Shown piece by piece: positions 35,939-54,358 of a DNA stretch of 64,000 nt. The DNA is from Pelodera strongyloides (Eukaryota; Nematoda; Chromadorea; Rhabditida; Rhabditidae), in NCBI GenBank assembly GCA_036852015.1, contig JAANDG010000493.1, positions 1 through 64,000 on the forward strand. Reading direction: 5' to 3'. The notes under the pieces are model-generated. The model saw only the letters and a program-made list of their open reading frames with translations, ran no database searches and was not told the origin of the DNA. Both the position numbers and the translations under genes were made by a program. Numbering within the stretch: the stretch's first letter is position 1; each line of letters begins with the position of its first letter.

Positions 35939-38900
35939 ATGCTGACAAAGCGAAATTCATTTTTTTCGAATAGCGCTCTCCTCCCGCAAACTGGGAAGGA
36001 CGGGCAGAAACGCGAAAATAAAAATGTGGTCAAGAAAAAATCGCGAGAAGAAGTCGCGAACTCGGAAAATGGAAAGGAAATATTCGCCTCGCTAAAGAGA
36101 TCTCGCAAATGGAGCACCATGCTCAAGGAAGAGAGCCTGAAGGTTCATGTAAGTTGGAGGGGAGAGGGGGTCTAAGACTTGTGGGCCACATTGGTACCAA
36201 ACTTTTGGGTGTGGTACGTGGTAGGACCTGCTGTAATTGGTACCAAACTGGTGGGTGTGGCAGATTGGTAGGGAACTGGTATAATTGGTACCAAATTGAC
36301 AGATATGGTACCTTGGTAGGGCACTGCTGTAATCCCATAGCCCATAGAGTTGGAGCACCGCGGTATATGTTCATTCTCGGCGGTGCCAAATGGGCGCTGT
36401 GATGCCTTCTGCTGCACTCATTTTTACACTAGTCTTCAGGGCCGTTCGCCTCATACCACACCTCATCAACAAGAATACTGCTGAGGCCATATTCTTCCCC
36501 ATGGGGAGGAATTCCCCGTCTTTTTCTCTGCATGTCTCACTTTAGAGTGCTATTTCCTGTCCCCAGGGAATATTTTCCGGAGGGAATCGGGGCGGTGAAT
36601 ATGGCCTCAGGACGGGAGAATCAAGATACTGGACTATACCTCATCAAGCAAGAAGAGCACTATGGCTATGTACATATCGCTTTCAGATCCAACCACACCA
36701 ATACACTGAAGATCCGACCGTCGCTTGGGAGATGCTGAAGGCAAAACGACCCGTGAAGCGAGTTATACAGGTTGGGGACATCTCTCATCAGCCATAATTC
36801 GGCCATTAAGCAATTGCTAATTATCCACTAATTAGCCAATGATATTAAGAGAACAGCACACTGTATTGCAGGAATCTAATTTATCTACAGTGAAGTAATT
36901 CTTGAACTCAGTTCCAAACGTAGCACCCAATCTTCTTATTATATAAAAGAGTAACTGTAGCCTAATTTGCATACTGATGTGCGTTACGAAATGCAAATTT
37001 CGTGTTCGGGTATAAAAAGAGTGTCGCAGCTCAATAGCGAAGTATGCATATGCAATTGTTTCCTATTATCTGAATTTCTTATGATACGTTTGAAACTTTG
37101 TATATAAGTATGCCCATGCTAAACCAATCATATTTCCATGTAAGTCGCCTCAGGCGGCGTGAGCCGACTGGTATGGTAATAAAAGTAAGGATAGATCAAG
37201 TCATTTTCAAGTGCATGTGTGATGTTTATGCTTCAGATGCCTTTGACATCCCCGATAAGGAATGACCATGTGCGTTTTGTGTGCATTTCCTGTACACACG
37301 GTCATCCGCTACCAGTTAACTTGCCGGCCGGCGATGTTTTAATCGTGGCCGGTGATTTTACCTCGTGCGGTCTACCAAAGGAAATTAAGAACTTTAACAC
37401 AATGCTTGGTGAGTCAATCGAGAGTTATCAGTAACCTTTCTCGCAAATCACACTAAAATGGATCGTGCCGACTAGAAAAACAAAGCAGCGAACAGAATTT
37501 CGTCAGTGAATACCAGAAAAATGGAGAAATTCGAGTTTAGTAGTGTAATTTTGAACTAATTCCAGAGAAATCCCGGCACACATATCGTGTGACAATCGCT
37601 GGAAATCATGAGTGCACATTTGATGAGAACTTTTTGAAATCGGATAGTGGGTTTATTTTGTATTGCATGAATATGTTGTAAAATTAAAGTTTATCCCGGT
37701 GTGCCAACAAACGTGAGGAGGCGGACGGTCTGCTATTGCGCCTCGGTCCAATTCTCTATCGACTCGGTTAAAATCTTGAGCTTGAGAATGTATCAGCGCA
37801 CAGGCACATCATCTTTATATGTGTAATACTACGTTCTCAGGCGCGCAGCGCGGAAATGCGTAACCGCGCGCGCGGAAAAGACGTCTTTTTAACATGGGGA
37901 AAAGGCGGAGAAGCAGAAAAGAGGTTTCTCTGTGTCTCGAATTTTTCACTGCAAAATTGCAAAATTTTGCCGCGGACACGACTACGTATGTCCGCGCTGC
38001 GCGCCTGAGGACCAGAGCATACCAGAGTATATTTTTCCCGCGGACGCGGCTACGTATTTCCGCGCTAGAGTATATCCGTACTTCATAGGTCGCGTCGAAG
38101 CAAAAGAGCTAGCATTGAAGCAAGCGTTGGGTTCTTCGATGCAGTCGGCAAAGCTACATTCGCCCAGGACACTCCTTACAAATGCCATCTATATACAAGA
38201 TCAAGCCATCGAGTTGTTTGGAATCACCATTTATGGAACACCATGGTGAGCTGGATCGATATATAATATATATTATATATAATATAAGCTTTATTTTAAT
38301 TAGCAATCTAATGAGGTTAAAGCGAAATACCGATCGGTTTTTGAAACGCATCGTGGACAACTGAATTCTTACATATTTATGCTAATTTGCTCGAATTTGG
38401 CTCGAATTTTTCTTCTAATCTATGTTCGTTTGCACATGCTGCATGCTTAGCATGCATGCTGGTGTACTCGAAGCGTTTCAAAAACCGGCGAGTAGTTCGC
38501 TTTAATTTAGTTTCACTCTGCTCACGATCAAAGTAACCCCCGCGGGCCGATTAAGTTTCATCCCTAACCGTGTTGCAGGCAACCGCGCGTTGACAACTGG
38601 GCCTTCAATTTGCCAAGGGGCGCCGCTTTACTGGAAAAGTGGAATCAAATACCCGCTGGGCTAGATGTTCTAATTACGCATACACCACCGCTTGGTAAGC
38701 CGTTTAGTAGAGGCTTTTACTTTGTCTTATCTATCAATAGGATTTGATACATCCTGGTTTCTCATGCCCACAAACATTTTTTTACCAGAAAAAATTCTGA
38801 CTTATAATCCCTCCTCACACATACACCACCCTTCGGTGAGGATAAGTGGATGTATTTTTGTTGTTATGGTCATGACCAGTGTATTATAAACATAGAAAAC

Positions 38901-39888
38901 AAAAAACTACATACTTGCTGACGTTTGGCCCTATAAATTCTCAGCGTTTTAATAGAATGCATGTGCAAAGTCATCAATCCGGGCGTACAACGTTTTATGA
39001 ATAAAAGAAATTATGTTTGTTCGTAATACGTTTCTTGCTTGTCCTGTAACTGATAGATGGGCTATTTTAATTTTCTTTACGCTCCAGGACACGGCGATCT
39101 GATGGCGAACGGACAGCGCATGGGCTGCGTTGAATTGTTGAATACAGTGGTGAAGCGGGTGAAACCAAAATATCACGTATTTGGACATATACACGAAGGT
39201 ATGAAGTGTTTGATTGATAATGATCATTTTGTCAGCATCAGTGTGTCGGTGTCAGTGTGAGTGGCCCGACTAGTCAGTGGCTGGTCAGGGTCAGCGTGTC
39301 AGTGTCAGTGTGTCGGAGTTACTGTGTCATTGTCAGCTTGTCAATGTGTAAGTGTGTCAAGTGTGTCACTGTGGTGCTCACAAGCACAGTGCACCTAGAA
39401 TTGATAGACACACAACACATCTGTTAACAGAAACAGTACTTATTTCTTTTCGTTTATTTGTTTCATAGTCAATATAAAACGACAACAAAGATTCCTTTTG
39501 TCTAGGATACGGTTGTACGTCTGACGGATATACAAAGTTTATCAATTGCTGCGTGACGGATCACAACTTGGACGTCGTAAATAACCCGGTAGGTCAACTT
39601 TTTGGTTCCGTAGCTGACCTTTCCTTAGGTACGCTTAGGTTACTTAGGTACAGGTACGTATTCAAGGTTATGGTTATGAGGCCATTGTGTCCAAGCACTG
39701 GACAGGCTTCGTTGTCTAGAACCGCTTGTCAACTTTTAAGAAGTTATTTTACTATATTTTTATATAGCTTATTAATACTTTAGGTGATATTTGACATACC
39801 AGTGCATCCAACCACCAAGCAATACTACACGTCAAACGTGAAGAAAATCCAAAAACGGCTTCTCAAAACCACTCAAAAGGAAAAATAA
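35939..39888 (+). CDS. MPPED: MPPED-family metallophosphoesterase homologue
   Basis: This is a calcineurin-like phosphodiesterase of the MPPED1/MPPED2 group. Nine in-phase exons: 35939-36148, 36687-36770, 37237-37408, 37566-37646, 38089-38245, 38579-38694, 39088-39198, 39506-39588, 39784-39888. The total is 372 residues. The start is the first ATG after a CTCCAG acceptor 5 nt upstream; an in-frame stop precedes it. The basic N-terminus of about 95 residues is longer than in human MPPED2. Motifs in order: CISCTHGH (normally SDTH), AGDFTSCGLP, AGNHECTFD, YGTPWQPRVDNWAFNLPRG, LITHTPPLG, GCVELLNTV, VFGHIHEGYG. All metal-binding motifs are kept except that the first Asp is Cys (codon TGT). Neighbouring RABIF is tail to tail. 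Confidence 0.94.
36191..36340 (+). repeat. Imperfect 46-48-bp tandem repeat in MPPED intron 1
   Basis: TTGGTACCAA occurs at 36191, 36237 and 36285 within similar GGTAGG...CTGTAATTGG sequence. The unit gives open frames on both strands that are not genes. Confidence 0.75.
36481..36610. mobile_element. Short inverted-repeat element, family G
   Basis: A perfect 14-bp terminal inverted repeat (CTGAGGCCATATTC / GAATATGGCCTCAG) encloses an interior like that of 7087-7210. It lies in MPPED intron 1 and ends 76 bp before exon 2. Confidence 0.8.
37045..37190 (-). repeat. Dispersed repeat, family E
   Basis: On the minus strand this shares CGCCGCCTGAGGCGACTT, GCATACTT and a following AAACG..T...CGTATC with 57303-57425 on the plus strand. 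It lies in MPPED intron 2. Confidence 0.6.
37829..38020 (+). mobile_element. GC-rich inverted-repeat element, family F
   Basis: Partner of 15718-15903. Termini of about 50 bp are inverted (CTCAGGCGCGCAGCGCGG at the left, CCGCGCTGCGCGCCTGAGG at the right). A further partial copy of the terminus follows to about 38070. It lies in MPPED intron 4. Confidence 0.75.
38317..38505. mobile_element. TTAA MITE, family A
   Basis: TTAAAGCGAAATACCGATCG opens and GGCGAGTAGTTCGCTTTAA closes the element. It lies in MPPED intron 5. Confidence 0.85.
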
Positions 39889-40498
39889 TCCGGCTCTGCT
39901 CCTAAGTACAGAAGGCGCAGATTGTTGAAATCGCATTCCGGCGGAGATATAACCTCGCGGCTCAGCGATAGCTCGCGGAGATATGGCCCGCAAACGTTTG
40001 GCACTCATGTCAAGTAGAATCCTCTACCCCTTCCGAGTTTATTCGATTTATTCAATGTACAGTTTTCGCACGTCACGTAGTATTTCCCCAACACCTGCCT
40101 AACTCGTGGATATATCTAGAGTCATTTATAGTATCTAACATATAATAGTTTTATCCCTAATGTTACGCAATTTGTTTGCGACGGGTATTTCTTTCGCTCA
40201 AGATCTATTTTGCACTTTTATATTTTTTATTGAAAGTACGGTTTGAAGCGTTATTCTTTTCTATCGATGTTCTTTGCTCAGTGTTTTCGCTTATCTGATA
40301 GTTTGCCATGTTTCATGTCTTTTATATAATGCGCACTGCGTTGAAAAAAATAGTATGTGGAAGTTCGCTTCTAAAGGAATCTGAGCTAAAATAATTGGCT
40401 ATAAAAGAGGAATTCCTAGCTTAGAGAAAATTGTCTAATCGACATTGTACGAACATTTGTGCGGCCCGATTAATATTAGAACCTTTACGATAAAGACT

Positions 40499-40678
40499 TT
40501 AGATAGCGAAATACCGGCCAGTTTTTGAAACCGTGTACACCAGCATTATTATGCAGCTGATGCAAATGACCATAAGTTAGAATAAAAAATCAAGGTAAAT
40601 TCGAGCAAATTAGCATAAATACTTAAAAATTCAGCTGTCCACGATGCGTTTCAATAACCGGCTGGTATTTCGCTTTAA
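40499..40678. mobile_element. TTAA MITE, family A, slightly decayed left end
   Basis: TTAGATAGCGAAATACCGG opens and GGCTGGTATTTCGCTTTAA closes the element. It lies between the converging MPPED and RABIF genes and carries an AATAAAAAATC motif on the MPPED sense strand. Confidence 0.8.
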
Positions 40679-41002
40679 TCCTCCCACATTTGCCATATTC
40701 TTTTATTGTATCTATTGATCTCTGATAAAATATTTTATGTTTGATTATCGGTTTTTGAATGAAGGAAATGTCTCTTCAAACTTGCCTTCCGTAACTCTTG
40801 AAAAGACGGATAAATAACTTTTATTTCTAGCAACATTTCTAGTAGTAAGCGTGTATCACTACGTTTAGTATGACGTCTCGGGTGTAAGTTATGAACTATA
40901 AAATATTGATTGAGGCTTAAGTCAGAGACACGAGAGCCACAGCTGTTTGACGCCGAGCGCTAAGCGTAAGTTAAGTAGGAGGTTAGGAGGTGTAAGTATA
41001 TT

Positions 41003-42407
41003 TTATTTGTTTTCTTCGTCGGGCTCAAGATACGAGACCCGTTCCACGGCCACGTAAAAGTGTTTATTATCCTCCGTTCGCCAGCCAAACGGACCAAATT
41101 CGCAATCGCCACACATTAGTACCTAAAGAGTAAAATCAATTCCTACAATCATCTACAATAAGTAGCCCTGAAAGCCGCCATCTACCTCTGCATTCAACTA
41201 ATCGTACGTAAGCTCACAACTGAACACATGTACGTAAACCTGGAAATGCACTCTTCCGCGTGTGTCTCACAAACCACGTGTTACACCGCTTAAATAAAGT
41301 GTCCATCACCTTCTTGCCATCAATTGTCTGCCATCCGACCGTGTCAAAGTCCATGTCGTTGCCCGTGTACCACCACCATGACACCTCCTCATACTGCCCG
41401 GCACCACCTCCGGCAGCCTTGCCCTGATGTGTCATCACGCGAAGTTTCACCGGAAATCCTGAATTTTTGATTTAAAGAAACATATTTTTTTTACTAAATG
41501 TATATCTTAGCCCCGCTATTAAAGCGAAATACCGGCCGGTTTTTGAAACGCATCGTGGACAGCTGCATTCTTACGCATTTATGCGAAGTGGGGTCTAATT
41601 GGGGTCTATTTTTTATGCTAAATTATGACCATTTGCATTTGACGCATAAGAATGTTGGTGTAATCGATGCGTTTCAAAAACCGGCCGGTATTTCGCCTTA
41701 AGAAGTTCTGTTTCCGTTCCTTCTTCTTTCTATCTTTCTCTATGTCTCTTTTTCTTATTTCGTAAGATAAGCGTCGACTATGTCTCCTTGAAAAACCGAA
41801 TATACCCACTCTCGACATAAACCACACTATTCGGCGGAAACACAAGGCAATGACATCTTCGGCACACAATTTTCGCATAATTCTTTTCGCTCTCGTTCAA
41901 GAGCCCGTCCTCGTCTACCTGAAAGTAAGTAAACTGGATAGCGTATCTCCTCCAGTATTCCCTGCTTGTAGTTTTTTTATTAGTTACGTGTTATATCAGC
42001 GTGTCTTTATGATGGCGAGCAGCTGTAACTGAGAAATAAAATGCGTTTCAATGAGACTATTTTATCAGTATCGCATTTATCGGATATATACAGCATCCGA
42101 GATATCCGTAGCACGTAAGACAGGATTTTTTTTAATTAATAGCCCCCGAGTTATCAAGGTGCTCAATTGATAAATGTGTTTTGAGTTAGAAAGCATCTAT
42201 CTATCAACTAATGGAGAAACAGATTCATTGAGAATATTTATTTGAGAAAGGCAAACTTAGGGTTTGGAATGAAACTGGGAGGGAGAGGGGACTATTACAT
42301 AAAAATAACTTTTTAAACCATATATATATATGTTTAATATACTCTACCTTTTCACATTTTCCGTTGCATTTTCTATTAATGATAGGCGCGTTGATGAAGA
42401 AAGACAT
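41003..42407 (-). CDS. RABIF: RABIF / Mss4 homologue (Rab chaperone/exchange factor)
   Basis: This is a small zinc protein that binds nucleotide-free exocytic Rab GTPases in the cytosol. It was first described as an exchange factor and is now seen as a holdase. Four in-phase exons on the minus strand: 42407-42348, 41918-41810, 41458-41310, 41122-41003. The total is 145 residues (human Mss4 has 123). Zinc ligands are visible as CRRC (residues about 39-42) and CGDC (about 110-113). The C-terminal block CGDCEFGPFGW...FYVAVERVSYLE matches the Mss4 signature. The terminal exon ends with an AATAAA overlapping the stop codon. A family A MITE sits in intron 2. The first exon is inferred from phase and is less secure than the rest. 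Confidence 0.9.
41519..41701. mobile_element. TTAA MITE, family A
   Basis: TTAAAGCGAAATACCGGCCG opens and CCGGCCGGTATTTCGCCTTAA closes the element. It lies in RABIF intron 2. Confidence 0.87.
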
Positions 42408-42975
42408 TCGTCAGAAGAGAAATTCTGGAATTTGTATTTTATTTTATTATAATAATTTAATTATGTTATGTATTTTGGCCTCTAAGGTCTAGGGCTCTAA
42501 GGACGACCGACGACGGGCCAGCTTATTGTTAGCTACAATTTTTTTAACATAACCCACCTTAGTTTAGCATCAAATATCTCAAAATGACGTCGTTTGATGT
42601 TTTCCGTGCTTTATCAAATTAGCATATTATCTTTTGAACAACTTCTATCCGTTTTTTGCATAGTATGTACGTTTCGGAAGGTAAATATTATTATCTCGGA
42701 ATTTATTGAATGCTTCCATTGTGTCCAAACCTCGAGCAACTTTTTAGAATATGTTGAGCGATGTAACATCCTCTCTTTGAAACAACTCTTGGATAACTGA
42801 ATTCCCATGTATTATAGAGAAACGAGACCTCAAAAGTTCCTGAAATTACCCAGTTTCTGTGTTCCTAGATTGCATTTTAGATTTGAGAAGAAATTACCTT
42901 AATTCAAAAACTCTTTAGTATAAATTCGACATTTATCCTAAACCCACTTATGAAATGTGTATTCAATGTTTCACT
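42408..42975. other. Divergent spacer between RABIF and the protease gene, RABIF side
   Basis: AT-rich DNA. On the RABIF strand a TTCCAG acceptor-like site (42430-42425) lies 17 nt upstream of its ATG. No promoter motif is certain. Confidence 0.45.
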
Positions 42976-43320
42976 TTAAAGCGAATATGTAGGCACTCAA
43001 AATGAGCAAAAAAAAAAGCGAAACTAGCGTTTCCATACCAGACGTTAATTTAAATAGGCGACTGAATATGTAAATATGAAATTGGAATGCGCTGCATCTT
43101 GAATCTTGCTATTTGCCGATTTAAACTGAAATTTATTCAATCGGACCCAAATTTATGCAAGGGTTCCGAATTAGCGTTTACTATGGAAAAGGCGAGCTTT
43201 GTAATTTATTTTCTTTTAAGTGGGTAATTGTAGACAACTTTTGTTATTGTTTCCTTAATGGGCAACACGCATTCTATTAATACAGCTTAACTTCAAAAAG
43301 GACCTACATATTCCCTTTAA
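42976..43320 (-). mobile_element. 345-bp TTAA MITE, second copy
   Basis: TTAAAGCGAATATGTAGG opens and CCTACATATTCCCTTTAA closes the element. It is exactly as long as the copy at 973-1317, inverted relative to it, and nearly identical by eye. It fills the middle of the divergent RABIF/protease spacer and ends 95 bp before the protease start codon. Confidence 0.92.
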
Positions 43321-43414
43321 AAAATGATATTTTATATTTTATCTAGCACCTCTCCTTCCTAACCACTGTTTGTGCAGCTGCGCACAATCGCAAAAAAGTG
43401 TTAACTTTGATGCT

Positions 43415-49931
<6,517 letters not shown>

Positions 49932-51879
49932 TAATCATCACTACGAAAGCTCCAATGATAAAGACCACGAAAAGGACCCGCAATATTTGGAACGAAATCC
50001 CATTCAAGTGGTTTGGAAAATAAGGAATTATTAAACGATGTTTATTAAAATGTTTATTAAATGATGTTATTTGCCTATTTTCATTTCGCCAGATACGGCT
50101 ATGGCTATGCATAGTAGAGTTATGAGGCACATCTTCAATGCATTTTCACAAACCAAACTGACCAATCTGGTCATCCAGCGAATATGTAGAAAAGATACCG
50201 CTCCAATTAACAAATGTCACCCAAATATCGACTAAATATAGAATATCAAACCTAACACGTGTAAATAGTCAGTTCTTCAATAAAATGGCCACCCCAAATG
50301 AAGTTCCTTGCAAGTTCCATAAATGCAAGTGATACGTGACAGCATAACTTTGACACTCCCCGTGCCCCTGAGCAAATTCAAAACACCACACGAATATATC
50401 AATAAGAGGATTCTACTTTTTTTGTTTAAAAAGCGCCTGGGTGAGAATAGGGAGCGCGCTTTGCACCTTGGAGAGCTCGCGCACAAAAGTTGAGTGGGGG
50501 TGCTACTTTGGACCCAATGTAGCCCACTCATGGCCCGGCTATGGCCCGCGGTCTTCCTTGACAGTGCCGATAGTGCTCGGTAATCCATCATTGGCTTGTC
50601 AGATAGAGGAAAAGCTTAGAGACCTTTGACCCGGTTGGCAACGCTAGCTACTTTTTGTGAGTCTGTTATGCAAACAGACCTAACTGCATCAGTTTTAGAT
50701 GAGATTTTGAATTTATGAAATAAAACTATTGTGCCTTATTGTATGGTAAAAATCAGGGTAAAAATCAACGTATTTGACAAGAAGTTGCAGCTAACCTGTA
50801 TAACGTGTCACCCTGTCACTGGCAATTATATCAATCATATGAAACATTAAACATTACATATATACTCATCTATAATCTTGCTATACTCACCTCGCCGGTA
50901 ATCTGATATTAGCCCCCTTCCGCTTAGTGACTAGCGCGCTAACACGCGCGGTTTCAAGTGTGTAAGCCACTTAGCTCTGTTAGCACAGTTACGTAACTTG
51001 CCCTTGGAAGCCGTGTCTATGTGCTAACGAATGAATCAGACATAGAAGTTTGCGTCCCGTTTTCCGCGCTTTTTTACGCTCCTGTGTGTTTTCCGGACTT
51101 CTTCTCGGCCCAGTGAACGGCCCAGTGAATCACCTGGTGGGGGCACCCGGATAAATCCGGTTATGGGACCGGCCCGCAAACATATAGGACACTTGTACAA
51201 AAGTCCCACCCGTCTGCGACTGGAGCGGATAGGTGCCCTGACTGGTGCCGAACATGTGCATGCACAGTGCACTAATTGGCTTTACTTGAGAAATTGACTG
51301 TACTTAGCTTCATAAATGGTATTTCAATAGAGGGTTTATCTCAGTCTTGGACTCCACGAAATGAATTTCACTCGTCTCTCTCTCTCTCTCTCTCTATTTT
51401 CATCTCTCTCTCTACTCTCTGTTCTAGATATAGAAATGTTTGGTTCGCTACATGTCGTCTTATTTGCATTGAAATGACGATATTTAAAATATTGTTTTGT
51501 CACCATGTTGTAACATGTACATATTGATTACTTTCCCATTGGTTATGCTCTTTCCAATTCCTCGGATTCTCCCACACTTCGCATCAACGAGGCGAATAGG
51601 GGAAAACCGTTGCGCCTACCTCTTGAACCTCGCCCAGTCTTCGCTAGGCTTTCGCCGCGCGACGTTTTCGCGCCATGTTCTCGCCGCGCACAATCTGAAT
51701 TTAATCAATGAAAGGCCATTCTTGAGTGATCGGACCTCACTGGTTCCCAGGAAAATCCGCCCGATTATATTTGGTTTTCTTAGAATCAGAGTGTCATATC
51801 CACCGATCGTCCGAATATAAAATTTAGGTTTGGCATGCATTTGCAGATATCCGGTTGTTCTCAGCGTCTTTGTGTCCAC

Positions 51880-52130
51880 CTCTCTCTCTCTTTCTCTCTT
51901 ATGTCTCGCTCTCTTTCTCTCTGCCCCCTCTCTCTGTCTTCTCCTCTCCACCTCACTATTTGCCTCCGCTCTATCGGAGTACCATTCTCATCTCGCAATA
52001 GTGCCCAGATTAGTACATTCAGTCTTTGTTTTTGCTTTCCGTTCCTCCTTTACCTCTCTTCTCTCTCTTTATCTCTCTCTTTCTCTCTCTGGTGCTCTCT
52101 CTCTCTCTCTTTCTTTCTTTCTCTCTGATG
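51880..52130. repeat. CT-rich microsatellite cluster
   Basis: Several imperfect (CT)n and (CTTT)n tracts within 250 bp. Confidence 0.85.
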
Positions 52131-52247
52131 ATTGTTTTCTTTTCCTTCGCGTTGTTTTATCCGAACCTACCTCCTCCGTCCGCCCCGCTATCCTTGTCCA
52201 ATACAGAGGAAAACACAGTCAGTTCCTGTTTGTTCATTTCTCAATTC

Positions 52248-52310
52248 ACAAAAGCACGGTGCTAATCTGGTGCTCACGTCTGTGAGACCACTTCCGCACC
52301 GTGCTTTTTG
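52248..52310. repeat. Hairpin-forming inverted repeat
   Basis: AAAAGCACGGTG and CACCGTGCTTTT lie about 35 bp apart. Confidence 0.7.
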
Positions 52311-52835
52311 TCGACGAGTAATTGTGATTCGTGTGCTCCATTGTACTACTAAGTTTTGATTAGGATCAGTTGATCAGCGACTAATTATTGAGCTCTGAGT
52401 AGTCCTAGCAAGGATAGATATGATATGCGGGCATTGTATATTCAAGTAACTGTTTTGTAGAATATCGGACGATCACCTTTATACTAATATATTTGGATAT
52501 ATTTTGTATTTGTATTATCTTTCTAGTCTTGACGAACAGGCCGCTGTCGTAGGACACCACCGGGTCACGATGTATTATTTATTTTTCCAAACCGGCCAAG
52601 ATCTTAAACTTACTTGTAGTTAATTAGAAAAATCGGGTGCTATAACCTGTAACCACAACGCTATGGTACGATCACCCATATACAATCCTGTTTTTTTATT
52701 TCCTTTACTATATAAAGATTTATTAAGTATTTATTAACATCGGTACCTGTGGTTTCATCATCTTTCGTTCAGATGAAGAAATATTTTCCGTTTAGAACCA
52801 ATTTTTTTTTTCAAAATAAGACCATGAACCTTCCT

Positions 52836-53071
52836 TCTCGAAGTTCAAATGTTACTGTAAGGATTTCATGAGCTTCGGTCCCAGGCCCAGGCAGTCTCTC
52901 TCAAGCTTCTCCCAGTCTCTCCCAAATGTCCCATTAGTCCCATAGTGTCCCACTTCTCGAAGTTCAAAGGTTACTATAAGGATTTCATGAGCTTCGGCCC
53001 CAAGCCCAGATCCAGACTGTCCCAGTCTCTCCCAGTCTCTCCAAAACGTCCCAAATGTCCCATAGTGTCCC
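52836..53071 (+). repeat. Tandem duplication of about 116 bp
   Basis: CTTCTCGAAGTTCAAA...GGATTTCATGAGCTTCGG...CATAGTGTCCCA occurs twice in succession. Both copies have short CCCAGTCTCT subrepeats. Confidence 0.85.
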
Positions 53072-53612
53072 AGAACCTTCCCGGCTCGCGCACTCCCTCC
53101 GGGCACCTCTCATCCAGAGTGCGCAAACATTGCCTTCAGTTGTTTGGTGGCGTTTGTGCCTCCCGGCGAAGTCCATTCAGCCGTCACCCACTCTTCCCCC
53201 CACCCCTGGGAGAATCAACCCAAACACACCTGCACACACATCAACACTCTTTATGATCATTGACACCTTCTATGGGCGGATAGCCGTGCCGACACCCGGG
53301 CCTAATTTGACACGACAAAGTGGCACCCCTATGACACCCTTGCGGGCTATTGATACAATGAATCGTTGTTTGCTTTCAGTTTGCTGTTTTAGGGTATCTT
53401 TGAGTTGAGTCCGGTGTATAGCTTAGTGTGGTTGATGGTGTTAATTGCTAGTGTTAGCCGGCCTACCGCTGAAGATACATATAATATCTGTTAACTGTAA
53501 TCCGTGAGCGTCGATAGGATTTTTCTTCAATTTTTCTCATACTTCGCCAAAGATAGTCCTTTATATTTTACATCTGGATTGAAAAACAACGCGTTTATTT
53601 TTTCATTTACCA

Positions 53613-53788
53613 CTAAAGCGATACCGGCCGGTTTTTGAAACGCATCGTGTACAACTGAATTCTTAGGTATTTATGCTAATTTGCTCGAATTTAGCTCGTT
53701 TTTTTATTCTAATTTATGGCCATTTGCATAAGCTGCATAGGAATGCTGGTGCCCCCGATGCGTATCAAAAACTCACCAGTATTTCGCG
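53613..53788. mobile_element. TTAA MITE, family A, decayed ends
   Basis: CTAAAGCGATACCGGCCGG opens and ACTCACCAGTATTTCGCG closes the element. The TTAA is no longer intact on either side, but the interior is typical (GAATTCTTAGGTATTTATGC). Confidence 0.75.
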
Positions 53789-54229
53789 TCCAGTACTTGT
53801 GACGTATTAAACTTCCAAGATTCGTCGTTCATAACGTTGGAAGCAAAAATGGTGCTGAGCACTTGTTCATCCCCATTTGTATGCATTTATTACATAAAGC
53901 TTTCTACAACTTGGACAAAGCCCTTCTCCTTTAAATGTAAAAATTTCCTTCTGTTTCGTGACAAGGATGCGTACTTGAAGACGCTTTTGAGTGAGCGTTT
54001 TTGACAAATCTTTGTGGAATGAGTTTGTTCTGATAGGGGCGCGCCCCCTTGGGGAAAATGAGTTTGCTTGGAATGTTGAGAGGCAAGCCTCCCCGGAGGA
54101 TATATAGTGAAACTAGCCACACTATTACTTTCTTAGATTTCTCTTTGTGCTTTGGTATCTGCCGAATACAGCTTTTGAGATTTTATTATCTAAGTTTACG
54201 TCTCTCTGTATCTTGCCGTTTTCCTTACC

Positions 54230-54257
54230 ATGTCTCTCCTCCTCCGTCTCCCTCTCT

Positions 54258-54346
<89 letters not shown>

Positions 54347-54358
54347 TCCCTCTCTGTC
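54230..54358. repeat. Long TC dinucleotide microsatellite
   Basis: About 50 TC units, nearly pure. It gives Ser/Leu-rich and Arg/Glu-rich artefact frames. Confidence 0.95.

Larger units (their letters stand above)
49932..53611. other. Gene-poor intergenic stretch
   Basis: No exon with family similarity. It contains CT microsatellites (51370-51425 and 51880-52130), a hairpin at 52248-52310 and a tandem duplication at 52836-53071. A minus-strand frame over 49894-50130 has a hydrophobic stretch but no other support. An AATAAA at 50279 could serve the protease gene. Confidence 0.5.

Noticed and set aside
35939..36148. Direct join of the unknown gene at 29944-32354 to the first MPPED exon
   Set aside because: The phase does not fit: an in-frame stop lies between the acceptor and the ATG, and the internal acceptor candidate needs a different phase.
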